Below are positions 61,350 to 64,000 of a stretch of 64,000 bases of DNA, in pieces (the stretch's first letter is position 1; each line of letters begins with the position of its first letter). Source of the stretch: Martelella mediterranea (lineage in GTDB: Bacteria; Pseudomonadota; Alphaproteobacteria; Rhizobiales; Rhizobiaceae). The stretch spans positions 310,001-374,000 of the forward strand of contig PVUG01000001.1 of NCBI GenBank assembly GCA_003001975.1, read 5' to 3'. The position numbers and the translations under genes were made by a program. The notes under the pieces were generated by a model that did not search any database, had not been told where the DNA came from, and saw only the letters and a program-made list of their open reading frames with translations.

Positions 61350-63863
61350 TCAGCTTCTGAGCGCCTCGTTTTCGGGATCGAACGGGCTTTCCTCGACAAC
61401 CGTTGCGTCAAAGAGTTCGCCAAGAATGCGGATCTTCAGCTTCGTGCCCGGCGTTGCATAGTCCGGCTTCAGCATGGCAAGGGCAATCGACTTGCCGATG
61501 CGCCAGCCGAAACCGCCCTGGGTGGCGCGGCCTGCCAGATTGCCGTCAGCATCGTAAATCGCCTCCGACCCGCGCGCATCGCAATCGGTGACGCCATCGA
61601 CGATGAGGGTCGCAAACACCGAACCGAGCCCGTTTTCCTTATGCGCCAGCAGCGCTTCCTTGCCGATGAAATCCTTCTTCGGGCGAATGAAGCGGTCAAG
61701 GCCTGATTCGTAGGCCGTATATTCGATCGACATTTCCCGCTGCATGGCGCGGTAGGATTTTTCCAGTGCCATGGCCCCCATGGCGCGAATGCCGAAGGGC
61801 TTGATATCGAATTCGGCGCCGGCTTCCATCAGCTTGTCGAAGATATAAGTCTGCATGGCAATCGGGTGATGCAGTTCCCAGCCGAGTTCGCCGACGAAGT
61901 TCACGCGCAAGGCATGCGCCGTGGCCGCGCCGATGGCAATCGGCTGCCCCGTCAGCCAGCCGAAATCGGCGTTTTCCAGCGAGGAACGGGTGAGTTTCTT
62001 CAGCACGTCGCGCGATTTCGGGCCGGCAACCACGAGAACGCCCATTTCCAGCGTCAGCGGGCGCAGCGTGACCGAACCGTCATCCGGCGCAAGCTTTGCC
62101 AGAAGATCATGGTCATGACTTTCCAGCCCCGCGCCGGAAACCAAATAGAAGCGATCCGGCGCCCATTCATAAAGGGTGAATTCCGCCCTCACCCCGCCCT
62201 TGGTTCCCAGCAGATGGCAAAGCGCGATACGGCCGCGTTTCTTCGGCACGGCATTGGCGAAGATGCTGTCGAGGAAGGCGCGCGCGCCGGGCCCGGACAC
62301 TTCCATCTTGGCGAACGGCGTCATGTCGAGCACGCCGACCTTTTCGTGAACGTGCTTCACCTCATTGCCGACATGCTCGAAATAGTTCGAACGGCGGAAC
62401 GACCATTTTTCGACGATCCGGCCGTCATCGAGCGGCGGCGCGTGATTGTGGCTGGTGATCACATCGGCACCGACGCCAAGTTCGCTCTCGTCCAGCGCAT
62501 AACCCTCCGGCGCATACCAGTTGGCGCGCTCCCAGCCGTAGATGGAACCGAACACGCCGCCAAGCGCCTTCAGCCGCGAATAGACCGGCGATGTCTTCAG
62601 CGGACGGGCGGCTGAACGCTCTTCATCGGGATAATGCGTGGTGAAGACATTGGCATAGGCTTCCTCGTTCTTGGCAATCAGATAACCTTCGGTCGCATAG
62701 GGGCCGAAACGGCGCGGATCGACGCCGGCAAGATCGACGGTCGGCTCGCCATCGACGATCCATTCGGCAAGCTGCCAACCGGCCCCGCCGGCCGCGGTAA
62801 TGCCGAAGGAATGCCCCTCGTTCAGCCAGAAATTCTTCAACCCCGGCGCAGGCCCGACAATCGGGTTGCCGTCCGGCGTATAGGCAATCGCGCCGTTATA
62901 GACCTTCTTGATGCCGACCTCGGCAAAGGCGGGCACGCGGGCAAAGGCGGTTTCGATATGCGGCATCAGCCGGTCCAGATCTTCCTGGAACAGCTCGTAT
63001 TCGCTGTCATCGGACGGCCCGTTGACATAACAGACCGGCGCACCAACTTCATATGGCCCGAGGATCAGGCCGCCCGCTTCCTCGCGCATGTACCAGGCGC
63101 TGTCGGATTCGCGCAAAACGCCCATTTCCGGCAGGCCTTGCTTCTTGCGTTCCAGAATGGCCGGGTGCGGCTCGGTCACGATATACTGATGCTCGACCGG
63201 AATGACGGGAATGTTGAGGCCGACCATTTCGCCGGTGCGGCGCGCAAAATTACCGGTACAGGAAATGACGTGATCGGCGGTAAACGCTTCCTTGTCGGTC
63301 TCCACATGCCAGGTGCCGTCAGCATTCTGGCGAATTTCGGTCACGGTGGTGTTGCGCAGGATGCGGCCGCCATTGTCGCGCGCGCCCTTTGCAAAAGCCT
63401 GGGTCAGATCGGCAGGCTGGATATAGCCGTCATCGGGATGCTGGATCGCGCCGAGAATGCCGTCGGTCTCGCACAGCGGCCAGACTTCCTTGACCTCTTC
63501 CGGCGTCAGAAATTTGAAATCGACGCCGATGGTTTCGGCAATCCCGGAGTAATAAAGATATTCGTCCATCCGGTCCTTGGTCATCGCCAGACGGATGTTC
63601 GACACCTTCGAGAACCCGACATTCAGCCCGGTTTCTTCTTCAAGAGCGGTATAGAGATCAACCGAATACTTGTGCAGCTGGCCGACCGAATAGCTCATGT
63701 TGAACAGCGGCAACAGACCGGCGGCGTGCCATGTCGAACCGGAGGTCAGTTCCTTGCGTTCGATCAGGACGGCATCGTCCCAGCCCTTCTTTGCCAGATG
63801 ATAAAGCGTCGATACGCCGACGACACCGCCGCCGATCACCAGAGCCCTTGTCTTCGTTGTCAT
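61350..63863 (-). CDS. Dimethylglycine/sarcosine dehydrogenase-like FAD-GcvT protein
   Basis: 837 residues joining two domains: an N-terminal FAD-dependent amine oxidase (ALVIGGGVVGVSTLYHLAKKG; covalent flavin histidine in STWHAAGL at residue 46; TPDGNPIVGPAPGL) and a C-terminal folate-binding GcvT/T-protein domain (GVLDMTPFAKMEVSGPGA, RVNFVGELGWELHHP, RFIRPKKDFIGKEAL). Removes a methyl group from dimethylglycine, sarcosine or a related N-methyl compound and passes it to tetrahydrofolate, as in betaine use. No other betaine or folate genes are beside it. ATG start at MTTKTRALVIGG. Confidence 0.92.
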   Translation of the reverse strand: MTTKTRALVIGGGVVGVSTLYHLAKKGWDDAVLIERKELTSGSTWHAAGLLPLFNMSYSVGQLHKYSVDLYTALEEETGLNVGFSKVSNIRLAMTKDRMDEYLYYSGIAETIGVDFKFLTPEEVKEVWPLCETDGILGAIQHPDDGYIQPADLTQAFAKGARDNGGRILRNTTVTEIRQNADGTWHVETDKEAFTADHVISCTGNFARRTGEMVGLNIPVIPVEHQYIVTEPHPAILERKKQGLPEMGVLRESDSAWYMREEAGGLILGPYEVGAPVCYVNGPSDDSEYELFQEDLDRLMPHIETAFARVPAFAEVGIKKVYNGAIAYTPDGNPIVGPAPGLKNFWLNEGHSFGITAAGGAGWQLAEWIVDGEPTVDLAGVDPRRFGPYATEGYLIAKNEEAYANVFTTHYPDEERSAARPLKTSPVYSRLKALGGVFGSIYGWERANWYAPEGYALDESELGVGADVITSHNHAPPLDDGRIVEKWSFRRSNYFEHVGNEVKHVHEKVGVLDMTPFAKMEVSGPGARAFLDSIFANAVPKKRGRIALCHLLGTKGGVRAEFTLYEWAPDRFYLVSGAGLESHDHDLLAKLAPDDGSVTLRPLTLEMGVLVVAGPKSRDVLKKLTRSSLENADFGWLTGQPIAIGAATAHALRVNFVGELGWELHHPIAMQTYIFDKLMEAGAEFDIKPFGIRAMGAMALEKSYRAMQREMSIEYTAYESGLDRFIRPKKDFIGKEALLAHKENGLGSVFATLIVDGVTDCDARGSEAIYDADGNLAGRATQGGFGWRIGKSIALAMLKPDYATPGTKLKIRILGELFDATVVEESPFDPENEALRS

Positions 63864-64000
63864 CCGTTCCGCCTCTTGAAACCTTGATTGACCACCCGCG
63901 CGCCGGGCATTGCCTTATGAGACTATGCAACGGGCGGAAGACCGGAAACAGCCCGTTTGCGACATGCAGTCTTGCGGGCGCGACGCGGCCGATTTTGGGC

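Overview
The window is a GC-rich alphaproteobacterial chromosome segment, almost certainly from a Rhizobiales member (Rhizobiaceae or Aurantimonadaceae-like; the genus is not decided here). The pointers are rcdA (DUF1465), gapR (DUF2312), a DUF1244 / N-formylglutamate amidohydrolase / DUF1036 / pyruvate kinase block, a TPP-controlled thiMED set, a rhizobial-type iron box (TGA-N9-TCA), CtrA boxes of the form TTAA-N7-TTAA, and the usual tRNA-Trp-secE-nusG-rplKAJL-rpoBC order. Most of the window looks like core chromosome. No CRISPR array, phage, insertion sequence or integrase was found.

Layout. 1-2.3 kb: end of an MFS transporter, a DUF1192 gene, a candidate small RNA, rcdA and rpmE. 2.4-9.6 kb: ABC exporter, EamA transporter, a MotA/MotB-like stator pair, an inositol monophosphatase and a diguanylate cyclase. 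9.7-12.4 kb: Sel1-repeat protein, a divergent ThiE-like protein and a TSUP permease. 12.4-16 kb: gapR, DUF1244, N-formylglutamate amidohydrolase, DUF1036 and pyk. 16.3-18.9 kb: a heme/iron TonB receptor behind a putative iron box, with a CX5R phosphatase on the other side. 19.4-20.35 kb: a disturbed patch holding a truncated lysR copy, a 5'-less reading frame and a small secreted protein gene. 20.35-24 kb: lysR, mmsA and a crotonase-fold gene. 24-26.4 kb: TPP riboswitch and thiM-thiE-thiD. 26.5-28.5 kb: two c-type cytochromes and a GNAT. 28.6-29.9 kb: a MerR/cation-transporter pair. 29.9-34.3 kb: ilvE, ohr/ohrR, an R. etli-type asparaginase and a quinone oxidoreductase. 34.4-40.1 kb: HdeD, an FNT channel with an FNR/FixK-like box, GST, an NAD-binding protein, a ClC antiporter and cysH. 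40.1-43.8 kb: LacI regulator, ferredoxin-reductase-like protein and an orphan TRAP binding protein. 44.2-47.9 kb: a TetR-controlled ABC-2 efflux operon with a perfect palindromic operator. 48-61.1 kb: lysE, then the transcription/translation operons on the minus strand. 61.3-63.9 kb: a dimethylglycine-dehydrogenase-like enzyme.

Regulation is unusually readable. Two CtrA-like boxes frame a terminator-ended RNA candidate upstream of rcdA, whose product helps degrade CtrA. A hairpin downstream of the TPP aptamer pairs with the thiM ribosome-binding site. A 19-bp-spacer promoter fits MerR control of the cation transporter. A 24-bp perfect palindrome precedes the TetR operon. An FNR/FixK-like box precedes the FNT gene, and a long hairpin separates rplL from rpoB. 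At least three copies of a dispersed inverted-repeat element sit in intergenic gaps. I saw no clear novel defence or mobile system. The least ordinary places are the rcdA upstream region, the lysR duplication scar, the MerR/variant cation-transporter pair and the second, motif-poor ThiE-like gene. All motif and homology calls were made by eye from the sequence; no search was run.
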